Program-made: the position numbers and the translations under genes
Notes under the pieces: model-generated
Told to the model about the DNA's origin: nothing
The model's input: the letters and a program-made list of their open reading frames with translations, nothing else
The model's database searches: none
Shown here: piece by piece, positions 1-5,467 of the stretch
Layout of the letters: every line of letters starts with the position of its first letter
Position numbering within the stretch: the stretch's first letter is position 1
DNA from: Rhodoferax sp.
Lineage (GTDB): Bacteria > Pseudomonadota > Gammaproteobacteria > Burkholderiales > Burkholderiaceae_C
Direction: 5' to 3'
NCBI GenBank assembly: GCA_028711355.1
Contig: JAQTSL010000228.1
Coordinates: forward strand, 1-5,994
Length of the DNA stretch: 5,994 nt

Positions 1-4
1 TCAT
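1..4 (-). CDS. Start of an unidentified minus-strand gene (runs off the left edge)
   Basis: Only the start codon and one further base are inside the window, so nothing can be said about the product. The call rests on an ATG at 4..2 (minus strand) preceded by AAGGAG seven bases upstream. An in-frame TGA lies five codons before the ATG (plus positions 17-19), so the reading frame cannot extend further upstream and this ATG is the first possible start. The gene points the same way as the hydrolase at 370-1281, but about 365 bp separate them, so it probably has its own promoter in that gap. Confidence 0.55.
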
Positions 5-11
5 GGGACTT

Positions 12-17
12 CTCCTT
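12..17 (-). promoter_or_regulatory. Ribosome binding site of the left-edge gene
   Basis: Read on the minus strand this is AAGGAG, a near-complete anti-16S match, with a seven-base spacer to the ATG at 4..2. It decides the start of the gene leaving the window at the left. I could not identify a convincing -35/-10 pair upstream of it. Confidence 0.6.
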
Positions 18-147
18 CAAAAGGTTAATGATTGACTTCCAAAACCCAATCATGGCACGTTGATGCCGTTACCGGGAAGAGGGAAGTCCCTTCGTATTCA
101 GATGGATGGCGAGGCGAGTTGCGAGGCGGTTTGGGCGGGCGTGAGGC

Positions 148-168
148 GTTCATAGCCCAGCTATGAAC
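148..168. repeat. Perfect 9 bp inverted repeat with 3 bp centre
   Basis: GTTCATAGC and GCTATGAAC face each other across CCA. The arms are perfect. As DNA this has the size and symmetry of an operator for a dimeric regulator; as RNA it would be a tight 9 bp hairpin with a three-base loop. It lies about 145 bp upstream of the left-edge gene's start, which is far for a repressor site but possible for an activator or a leader structure. Neighbouring octamer repeats (AATGACCG twice, GCGAGGCG-like three times) suggest that the whole 100-195 stretch may be part of a dispersed repeat instead. Confidence 0.6.
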
Positions 169-328
169 AACGAATGACCGTTCAAAATGACCGCAAATCG
201 GCCGCCAGCCGCTGCGCAGGGTCGAAGACCCGCCTAATGGATTTTCTCGGTTGAAGCCACCCCGAAGTATGAGAAATGGCTGTCACAAGCGGACCCCGAT
301 CCACAATCCAGTGCGTCCAAATTCATGG

Positions 329-350
329 ATACCGGGTCGTGGCCCGGTAT
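329..350. repeat. REP-like hairpin just after the hydrolase gene
   Basis: ATACCGGG and CCCGGTAT form a perfect 8 bp stem around TCGTGG, with a GTATGAC tail. The form (GC-rich palindrome with a following ATGAC) resembles, from memory, short dispersed palindromic repeats common in proteobacterial intergenic DNA. It begins about 20 bp past the hydrolase stop codon, so it may also protect that transcript's 3' end. The minus-strand side has no T tract, which argues against a classical intrinsic terminator. Confidence 0.55.
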
Positions 351-369
351 GACATCCTGTTGTTTCACG

Positions 370-1281
370 TTAACCGACACCGTGGGCTTTGAACCACGCC
401 AACGCCCGGGCGAAGCCATCTTCGGCCGCTTCTTTGCGGTAACTCGGTCGGTAATCAGCATGAAAGGCGTGCGGCGCGTCGCGATAAACCACAAATTCGC
501 TCATTTGCGCCGCCCGGTTGCCCTTGGCACCGGCCTCGGCCAGCGCCTCTTTCATTTGATTGATGGTGGTCAGGGCAATGCCACGATCCTCACCGCCGTA
601 AAGGCCCAGCACCGGAGCCTTGAGCTGCGCCGCCTGCTCCAGCGGGTGCCTGGGTGTGAGCGCCGATGCGGTTCCCACCAGCCGCCCGTACCAGGCCACG
701 CCCGCTTTGACCTGGCCGCTGTACTGGGCATACAGCCAAGTGATGCGTCCACCCCAACAAAAGCCGGTAATGCCTACCTTTTTCAGATTGCCACCGTTCT
801 GACCGGCCCATTTGACCGCACCATCCAGGTCAGCCATCACCTGCGCATCGGGCACCTTGGACACCACCTCGGCCATCAGTTTGGCGGTCTCTTGGTACTG
901 CGCCGGATCGCCCTGGCGCGCGTACAGCTCGGGCGCAATCGCCAGATACCCGGCCTTGGCCAAGCGCCGACAGGTATCGGCAATGTACTCGTGCACACCA
1001 AAGATTTCCTGAATCACCAGAATCACTGGCAAATTTGTTTTGCCTGCCGGTGCCGCGTAATAAAACGGCACCGAAAAGCCGTCCACGTCATAAATGCCTT
1101 CGGCCGCAATCAAACCTTCCGCAGAAGTCTTGATCGCCGTTTGCGCCATGATCGGCGTCGCTGCGGCGGCGTAGCCCACGCCCAGCGCCACCTTCAGTGC
1201 GGTGCGGCGACTGGCACCGGCTTCGGTCGAAGTGCCGGGCAGCAAAGAAGAAAAATCCTGCAACTGGTTCGGGTCGAGCAT
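370..1281 (-). CDS. Dienelactone hydrolase family protein with a Tat-type signal
   Basis: This is a complete alpha/beta hydrolase of 303 residues. The core carries the dienelactone hydrolase signature: QEIFGVH at 91-97, the nucleophile elbow GFCWGG with Cys175, the acidic residue Asp232 in GGEDRG, and His271 in APHAF, together a Cys-Asp-His triad. The family hydrolyses dienelactones in chloroaromatic breakdown, but most members have unknown esterase substrates, so no pathway is claimed. The N-terminus has SRRTALK at 24-30, then a hydrophobic stretch ending near PIMAQ (43-47). This resembles a twin-arginine signal with Ala in place of the usual Phe, so the mature enzyme is probably periplasmic and about 55 residues longer than cytoplasmic DLH enzymes account for. 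The start is supported by AGGAG at 1289-1293 (minus strand), seven bases before ATG. It is divergent from the bkd operon. Family is firm; substrate and export are inference. Confidence 0.93.
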   Translation of the reverse strand: MLDPNQLQDFSSLLPGTSTEAGASRRTALKVALGVGYAAAATPIMAQTAIKTSAEGLIAAEGIYDVDGFSVPFYYAAPAGKTNLPVILVIQEIFGVHEYIADTCRRLAKAGYLAIAPELYARQGDPAQYQETAKLMAEVVSKVPDAQVMADLDGAVKWAGQNGGNLKKVGITGFCWGGRITWLYAQYSGQVKAGVAWYGRLVGTASALTPRHPLEQAAQLKAPVLGLYGGEDRGIALTTINQMKEALAEAGAKGNRAAQMSEFVVYRDAPHAFHADYRPSYRKEAAEDGFARALAWFKAHGVG

Positions 1282-1513
1282 AAAAGGTCTCCTGAATTGA
1301 AAATTAAAGGGCGAAGGTTACCGGGCCTTGCGTTCCCGCCGGTTTGTAGGGAAATACTTGCAAAAATCCGCTATGCTTGGCCCCTCAAGTTGCCGCCATG
1401 GAGATCCCGGGCGGTGCTTGTCGGGTCCGGTTTGGCGACGCGCTATCCGCTGGTCGCCGGGTCGGGTTTCTTGATTCTGAAGCAAGACACAAACTTGCAA
1501 GGAGACAGCTTTC
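1282..1513. promoter_or_regulatory. Divergent spacer between the hydrolase gene and the bkd operon
   Basis: This 232 bp region must hold the promoters for both divergent transcripts. I see no consensus sigma-70 promoter that I would defend. It contains ACTTGCAA twice (1356-1363 and 1493-1500), the second merging into the bkdA1 ribosome binding site AAGGAG (1499-1504, nine bases before ATG). It also contains GGCGAC (1434-1439) facing GTCGCC (1453-1458) across 13 bp, flanked by two similar GGGTC-rich segments. In Pseudomonas the bkd operon is activated by the Lrp-type regulator BkdR. No such gene is next to the operon here, and I could not assign any of these repeats to a known regulator. Confidence 0.45.
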
Positions 1514-2764
1514 ATGCCACAGCGCAAGCCGCTTCACCTGCACGTGCCAGAGCCCACCGGGCGTCCCGGCCGTGACACTGATTTTTCTTACCTCCCCCTG
1601 TCTGCCGCCGGCGCCAAGCGCCGTCCGCCGGTTGATGTAGCGGCCGCGCAAACCAACGATCTGGCGTTTGCGCTGATCCGTGTGCTCGACGACGCCGGTC
1701 AGGCGGTTGGGCCCTGGGCGCCGCAGGTCACCCCGGACACCCTGCGCCGTGGCCTGCGCGCCATGATGCTGACGCGCGCCTTTGACGCACGCATGCAGAT
1801 CGCACAACGGCAGAAAAAAATGTCGTTCTATATGCAATGCCTGGGCGAAGAAGCGATTGCCTGCGCGCACGCGCTGGCCATTGGCGACGGCGATATGTGC
1901 TTCCCCACCTACCGCCAGCAAGGGCTGCTGCTGGCGCGCGCCGACAACAACATGGTGGACATGATCTGCCAGCTTTACAGCAACGCGCGTGACCCGATGA
2001 AAGGGCGCCAGTTGCCGGTGATGTACAGCAGCAAGAAGCAGGGCTTTTTCTCGATCAGCGGCAACCTGGCCACGCAGGTGATTCAGGCGGTGGGTTGGGC
2101 CATGGCCAGCGCCATCAAGGGCGACGACAAAGTGGCCAGCGCCTGGATCGGCGACGGCGCCAGCGCCGAAAGCGACTTTCACACCGGCCTGACCTTTGCC
2201 CACGTCTATCGCGCACCGGTGATCATCAACGTGGTCAATAACCAGTGGGCCATTTCCACCTTTCAGGCCCTTGCTGGCGGTGAGGGCACCACCTTTGCGG
2301 CGCGCGGTGCCGGTTGCGGTATTGCCAGCTTGCGTGTTGATGGCAACGATTTTCTGGCGTGTTATTCGGCCACCCAATGGGCGCTGGAGCGCGCGCGCAG
2401 CGGCTTTGGCCCGACCTTGATCGAATGGGTCACTTACCGGGCCGGTGCGCATTCCACCAGCGACGACCCGAGCAAATACCGCCCCGTCACCGACGTCGAG
2501 CGCTTTCCACTGGGCGACCCGATCGCGCGGCTCAAGCAGCACCTGATTGGGCTGGGCAGCTGGAGCGAAGCCGAGCAGGTGACAACGCAACAAGCGGTCG
2601 AGGCTGAAGTGGTGGCGGCGCAAAAAGAGGCCGAACGCTTTGGCACCCTGATCGACACGCACACACCGTCAGTTGAAAACATGTTCGAGGACGTCTATCA
2701 ACAGATGCCCGCGCACTTGCAACGCCAGATGGCGCAAGTCAAACAACTGGAGGGCCAGCCATGA
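1514..2764 (+). CDS. bkdA1: Branched-chain 2-oxoacid dehydrogenase E1 alpha subunit
   Basis: This subunit binds thiamine diphosphate and, with E1 beta, decarboxylates the 2-oxoacids of valine, leucine and isoleucine as part of the cytoplasmic BCKDH complex. At 416 residues it matches the Pseudomonas BkdA1 type, including the N-terminal extension (LHVPEPTGRPG at 8-18) that pyruvate dehydrogenase E1 alpha lacks. Key segments are QRQKKMSFYMQ (98-108), the cofactor and magnesium motif from GDG (213-215) to NNQ (242-244), and YRAGAHSTSDDPSKYR (308-323). The last corresponds to the loop with the catalytic His (His313 here) and the serines that are phosphorylated in the mitochondrial enzyme; bacterial control by that kinase is not expected. 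ATG at 1514 follows AAGGAG by nine bases. The stop overlaps the bkdA2 start as ATGA, which points to translational coupling. Confidence 0.97.
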   Translation: MPQRKPLHLHVPEPTGRPGRDTDFSYLPLSAAGAKRRPPVDVAAAQTNDLAFALIRVLDDAGQAVGPWAPQVTPDTLRRGLRAMMLTRAFDARMQIAQRQKKMSFYMQCLGEEAIACAHALAIGDGDMCFPTYRQQGLLLARADNNMVDMICQLYSNARDPMKGRQLPVMYSSKKQGFFSISGNLATQVIQAVGWAMASAIKGDDKVASAWIGDGASAESDFHTGLTFAHVYRAPVIINVVNNQWAISTFQALAGGEGTTFAARGAGCGIASLRVDGNDFLACYSATQWALERARSGFGPTLIEWVTYRAGAHSTSDDPSKYRPVTDVERFPLGDPIARLKQHLIGLGSWSEAEQVTTQQAVEAEVVAAQKEAERFGTLIDTHTPSVENMFEDVYQQMPAHLQRQMAQVKQLEGQP

Positions 2765-3774
2765 GCCAGATGACGATGATCCAGGCGCTGCGCGACGCCA
2801 TGGACGTGATGCTTGCGCGCGACCCCAACGTGGTGGTTTATGGGCAAGACGTGGGCTACTTTGGCGGCGTCTTTCGCTGCACCGAGGGCCTGCAAAAGAA
2901 ATACGGCAGCCAGCGTGTGTTTGACGCGCCCATTTCTGAGGGCGGCATCGTTGGCACGGCGGTCGGCATGGGCGCCTACGGCCTGCGCCCGGTGGTCGAA
3001 ATCCAGTTTGCCGACTACGTCTATCCGGCGTTCGACCAGATCGTGTCGGAGGCGGCGCGCCTGCGCTACCGCTCGGCCGGTGACTTTACCGCGCCACTGA
3101 CGATGCGTATGCCCTGCGGCGGCGGCATTTACGGCGGCCAGACGCACAGCCAAAGCCCAGAGGCGATCTTTACCCAGGTCTGCGGTCTGCGCACCGTGAT
3201 GCCGAGCAACCCGTACGACGCCAAAGGCCTGCTGATTGCCAGCATCGAATGCGACGATCCGGTTATTTTTCTGGAGCCCAAGCGACTGTACAACGGCCCA
3301 TTTGACGGTCACCACGACCGCCCGGTGGTGCCCTGGAGCAGCCACCCCAAGGGCGAGGTGCCGCAGGGCCATTACAGCGTGCCGCTGGACTGTGCTGACA
3401 TCGTTCGTGCAGGCGCTGCGGTCACGATCATCAGCTACGGCACCATGGTGCACGTGGTGCAGGCGGCCGTTCTGGAAGCCGGTGTCGATGCCGAGATCAT
3501 CGACCTGCGCAGCCTGTGGCCGCTCGACCTGGACACGCTGGTGGCATCGGTCAAGAAAACCGGGCGCTGCGTGATCGTGCACGAAGCCACGCGCGCCTGC
3601 GGTCTGGGCGCCGAGCTGTCCAGCCTGATGCAGGAACACTGTTTTTACGATCTGGAAGCGCCGATCGAGCGCGTCACCGGCTGGGACACGCCCTACCCGC
3701 ACGCGCAGGAATGGCTGTACTTTCCCACCCCCAAGCGCGTCATCGGCGCGTTGCAACGTGTGCTGGAGGCCTGA
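2761..3774 (+). CDS. bkdA2: Branched-chain 2-oxoacid dehydrogenase E1 beta subunit
   Basis: This is the partner of E1 alpha in the alpha2beta2 E1 enzyme. It completes the thiamine diphosphate site and provides part of the surface that docks on E2. The 337 residues follow the Pseudomonas BkdA2 sequence closely as I recall it: VVYGQDVGYFGGVFRCTEGL (25-44), ISEGGIVG with the conserved Glu60 that pairs with the cofactor pyrimidine, FADYVYPAFDQI (83-94), GGGIYGGQTHSQSPEA with His129 (120-135), and LRSLWPLDLDT in the C-terminal transketolase domain (249-259). Its N-terminus begins at TMIQALR and lacks the short leader I remember for the Pseudomonas protein. GGAGG at 2749-2753, seven bases before ATG and inside the end of bkdA1, supports the start, as does the 4 bp overlap. 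No damage is visible. Confidence 0.97.
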   Translation: MSQMTMIQALRDAMDVMLARDPNVVVYGQDVGYFGGVFRCTEGLQKKYGSQRVFDAPISEGGIVGTAVGMGAYGLRPVVEIQFADYVYPAFDQIVSEAARLRYRSAGDFTAPLTMRMPCGGGIYGGQTHSQSPEAIFTQVCGLRTVMPSNPYDAKGLLIASIECDDPVIFLEPKRLYNGPFDGHHDRPVVPWSSHPKGEVPQGHYSVPLDCADIVRAGAAVTIISYGTMVHVVQAAVLEAGVDAEIIDLRSLWPLDLDTLVASVKKTGRCVIVHEATRACGLGAELSSLMQEHCFYDLEAPIERVTGWDTPYPHAQEWLYFPTPKRVIGALQRVLEA

Positions 3775-3777
3775 ACC

Positions 3778-5091
3778 ATGACAATTCAAAACATCAAGAT
3801 GCCTGATATTGGCGAAGGCATTGCCGAGGTGGAACTGGTGGCCTGGCGCGTGGCGGTGGGCGACGCTGTGGCCGAGGACCAGATCGTTGCCGACGTGATG
3901 ACCGACAAAGCCACGGTGGAAATCCCATCGCATCTGGCTGGCACGGTGCTGTCGCTCGACGCAGCGGTCGGCCAGGTGGTCCCCGTAGGCACCCCGATTA
4001 TTCATATCGAAACGGCTGTAGAACAAGCAGGGCAAGCGCAAGCAGCTACAAAGAGCGAAGCATCTCAACCGCCTGTTGTGGCCGCAGCGGTGGCCAGCTC
4101 GGCTGCCGTCGTGCCCCCACCCCGGCCCACTCCCAGTGGGTCAGGCAGCGACAACGCCGCGGACTTACCCCCGGCCTTACCCGCTGGCCCGTTGGGACTG
4201 GCTCGGGGTGCGGGCCACGCACTCGCCGCCCCTGCGGTGCGCCAGCGTGCCAAGGAATTGGGCATCAACTTGGCCAGCGTCACGGCCACCGGCAGTGCTG
4301 GCCAGATCACCCATGCAGACCTGGACCGATCCCTCAACAGCTCTACTACTGATAGCTATCAGCGCACATCTGATAAGGGCTTGATCCCTCTGGAGGCCAC
4401 AGAAACAATTCCCGTCATTGGCTTGCGCCGCAAGATCGCGCAAAAGATGCAGGACGCCAAGCGGCGCATTCCCCACTTCACTTACGTCGAAGAGGTCGAT
4501 GTCACCGAACTGGAAGCCTTGCGCGCCCAGCTCAACGCCGAGCACGGCAAGACGCGCGGTCGTTTGACGCTGCTGCCACTGCTGGTGCGCGCACTGGTGC
4601 TGGCGCTGCGCGACCACCCCGAGATCAACGCGCGCTACGACGACGACGGCGCTGTGATCACGCGCTATGCGGCGGTGCACCTGGGCTTGGCAACGCAGAC
4701 CGACGGCGGCCTGATGGTGCCGGTGATTCGCCACGCCGAGGCGCTTGATTTGTGGGCCTGCGCCGCCGAGATCACGCGCCTGGCCGAGTCAGCACGCTCT
4801 GGCCGCGCCGCGCGCGAGGAACTCAGTGGCTCTACCATTACCGTCACCAGCCTGGGGCCGTTGGCCGGCATTGCGCACACCCCCGTCATCAACCACCCCG
4901 AGGTAGCGATCGTCGGCCCGAATCGCATCGTCGAGCGCCCGATGGTGCGCAATGGCCGCATCGAGGTGCGCAAGATGATGAACATCTCAAGTTCGTTCGA
5001 TCACCGCGTGGTCGATGGCATGAACGCCGCCCAGTTCATCCAGCGCCTGCGCGTGCTGCTGGAATGCCCCGCCACGCTGTTTACACCCTGA
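3778..5091 (+). CDS. bkdB: Branched-chain 2-oxoacid dehydrogenase E2 (dihydrolipoyl acyltransferase)
   Basis: This is the core of the BCKDH complex: it takes the acyl group from E1 on a lipoyl lysine and transfers it to CoA, yielding isobutyryl-, isovaleryl- or 2-methylbutyryl-CoA. Its 437 residues show one lipoyl domain (about 4-78, lipoylated Lys44 in TDKATVE), an Ala/Pro linker (79-147), a peripheral subunit-binding domain (about 148-185, APAVRQRAKELGINL), a second linker (186-207) and the catalytic domain (208-437). The active site motif is DHRVVDG with His409 and Asp413. A single lipoyl domain is usual for BCKDH E2. GGAGG at 3765-3769, eight bases before ATG, supports the start; the gap from bkdA2 is 3 bp. 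Assignment to branched-chain rather than pyruvate substrates follows from its operon partners. Both linkers are encoded by DNA that resembles dispersed repeats, which is unusual (see the repeat entries). Confidence 0.96.
   Translation: MTIQNIKMPDIGEGIAEVELVAWRVAVGDAVAEDQIVADVMTDKATVEIPSHLAGTVLSLDAAVGQVVPVGTPIIHIETAVEQAGQAQAATKSEASQPPVVAAAVASSAAVVPPPRPTPSGSGSDNAADLPPALPAGPLGLARGAGHALAAPAVRQRAKELGINLASVTATGSAGQITHADLDRSLNSSTTDSYQRTSDKGLIPLEATETIPVIGLRRKIAQKMQDAKRRIPHFTYVEEVDVTELEALRAQLNAEHGKTRGRLTLLPLLVRALVLALRDHPEINARYDDDGAVITRYAAVHLGLATQTDGGLMVPVIRHAEALDLWACAAEITRLAESARSGRAAREELSGSTITVTSLGPLAGIAHTPVINHPEVAIVGPNRIVERPMVRNGRIEVRKMMNISSSFDHRVVDGMNAAQFIQRLRVLLECPATLFTP
4014..4052 (-). repeat. Repeat-like segment in the first E2 linker
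   Basis: Read on the minus strand this segment runs TAGCTGCTTGCGCTTG, then about ten bases, then CTACAGCC. From memory, this is the layout of a short repeat scattered through Comamonadaceae genomes (ATAGCTGCTAGCGCTTG followed by GCGCTAGAGCC). Here it codes for linker residues around 79-92 (Ala, Gln and Lys rich), just after the lipoyl domain. Membership of that family is my recollection and was not tested. Confidence 0.35.
4111..4154 (+). repeat. C-rich hairpin segment in the first E2 linker
   Basis: This has a CCCCCACCCCGG run followed by a perfect 6 bp stem (CCCACT 4126-4131, AGTGGG 4135-4140) with a CCC loop. It encodes the Pro/Ser/Gly stretch at about residues 112-126 of E2. The pattern resembles the CCCTCACCCC...CTCCC...GGGAGAGGG intergenic repeat seen in many proteobacteria, with a few changes. 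It could equally be simple Pro/Gly codon bias in a flexible linker. Confidence 0.3.
4346..4392 (+). repeat. Palindromic repeat-like segment in the second E2 linker
   Basis: The segment starts with a perfect 14 bp palindrome, CTGATAGCTATCAG (4349-4362), and its TATCAG half is mirrored again by CTGATA at 4370-4375. Further on is ATAAGGGCTTGATCCCT. The order ATAGCTATCAGCGC, then TGATAAGGGCTTGA, resembles, from memory, the same Comamonadaceae repeat type as the 4014-4052 segment, in the opposite orientation. It encodes residues about 190-205 of E2, between the subunit-binding and catalytic domains, and the reading frame is intact. Confidence 0.4.
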
Positions 5092-5095
5092 TACT

Positions 5096-5216
5096 TTGCG
5101 GGACAGACCAAGGCTACACGCAGTGAGCTTGCTCTGTCCTCAACTGATTAGAACTTGGGGGACAGACCAAGGCTACACGCAGTGAGCTTGCTCTGTCCTC
5201 AACTGATCAAAACTTG
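5096..5216. repeat. 59 bp tandem duplication of a REP-like hairpin
   Basis: Two copies with a period of 59 bp match at 59 of 62 compared positions (5096-5157 against 5155-5216). Each contains GGACAGA (5101-5107; 5160-5166) pairing with TCTGTCC (5133-5139; 5192-5198), and inside that CAAG pairing with CTTG after one C-C mismatch. The first copy starts within 10 bp of the bkdB stop codon. GGGGACAGACC-type ends are, from memory, typical of REP elements mobilised by REP-associated tyrosine transposases in Burkholderiales; no such transposase is in this window. The hairpins may also shield the 3' end of the bkd mRNA. No T tract follows, so this is not a standard terminator. Confidence 0.75.
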
Positions 5217-5217
5217 A

Positions 5218-5306
5218 GCAGAATGGGGGTCGGATCCCAATTCGGGCTCCGATATTCAAGTCAACCAATAACGCATCACCGAATTGGGCTCTGACCCCCA
5301 TTCTGC
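5218..5306. repeat. Long imperfect inverted repeat (26 bp arms)
   Basis: The arms at 5218-5243 and 5281-5306 are reverse complements with two mismatches, around a 37 bp centre. Each arm contains the sequence GAATGGGGGTC and CCCAATTC. A smaller hairpin overlaps the left arm: CGGA/TCCG and CCC/GGG around AATTC at 5231-5251. GAATTGGGGTCAGAGCCC-like sequences are, from memory, another common REP type in betaproteobacteria, so this looks like a pair of inverted REPs (a BIME-like unit). It directly follows the 59 bp duplication. The stem of 26 bp could also form in RNA from either convergent transcript. Confidence 0.7.
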
Positions 5307-5467
5307 GGCTTGCACCGACGATCTGTTTTTCATGCCTCGGAGTGGCTCTGTGAGCATAGCCGTTAGATATGAGGAACCGATCCTCTGTTTGTACCCGCAA
5401 AAATGCTGCCTGACCGACAGCGACGTGCGCTGCGGGTTTAATCTGACTGCGCGGGCGTCACGAACAG
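5307..5467. other. Rest of the convergent intergenic region, no gene seen
   Basis: This 161 bp stretch lies between the inverted repeat and the stop codon of the right-edge gene. The open frames crossing it are short, have no good ribosome binding site, and run through the repeats. One small hairpin is visible (CAGCG 5418-5422, CGCTG 5428-5432, loop ACGTG), but it has no T run on either strand. I cannot point to a terminator for the bkd operon or for the right-edge gene. Confidence 0.5.

Larger units (their letters stand above)
18..369. other. Gene-free stretch with several inverted repeats
   Basis: No convincing gene lies here; the open frames crossing it are short or run antisense to the hydrolase. 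It serves as leader for the left-edge gene and as the 3' flank of the hydrolase gene. Visible structures, left to right: ATGATTG (28-34) and CAATCAT (47-53) facing each other across 12 bp; a compact AGGGA/TCCCT hairpin near 79-90; three GCGAGGCG-like octamers at 109-116, 121-128 and 141-148 (the last with one change); a perfect 9 bp inverted repeat at 148-168; AATGACCG repeated at 173-180 and 186-193; GGGTC/GACCC around a GAA loop at 219-231; and an 8 bp hairpin at 329-350. No hairpin is followed by a T run, so I do not call a factor-independent terminator. Confidence 0.6.

Noticed and set aside
243..276. TTTCTC/GAGAAA inverted repeat as a hairpin
   Set aside because: There are only six paired bases across a 22 bp spacer; too weak to list as a feature.
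1378..1395. A sigma-54-like sequence (TTGG...TTGC) in the divergent spacer
   Set aside because: There are 11 bases between the GG and GC elements instead of the required 10, and the -24 element is poor.
325..1575. A 416-codon plus-strand open frame antisense to the hydrolase gene
   Set aside because: It covers a gene with an intact catalytic triad and a good ribosome site, its translation is rich in Arg and His with no recognisable domain, and such long shadow frames are common in GC-rich DNA.
1385..2662. A 425-codon minus-strand open frame antisense to bkdA1
   Set aside because: It is a shadow of bkdA1: low-complexity Ala, Arg, Gly and His composition and no family features.
2698..4068. 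A 456-codon minus-strand open frame antisense to bkdA2 and the start of bkdB
   Set aside because: It spans two recognised genes on the other strand and has shadow-type composition; no domain is visible.
5101..5139. Intrinsic terminator for the bkd operon
   Set aside because: The hairpin is good, but no T tract follows it in either copy; a REP-like element explains the duplication better.
5096..5306. CRISPR array
   Set aside because: There are only two copies of one unit, with no unique spacers between them, and the hairpin structure is REP-like.
5173..5400. A small minus-strand gene of 75 codons in the convergent region
   Set aside because: The frame runs through both repeat elements, has no convincing ribosome site, and its translation mirrors the palindromes.
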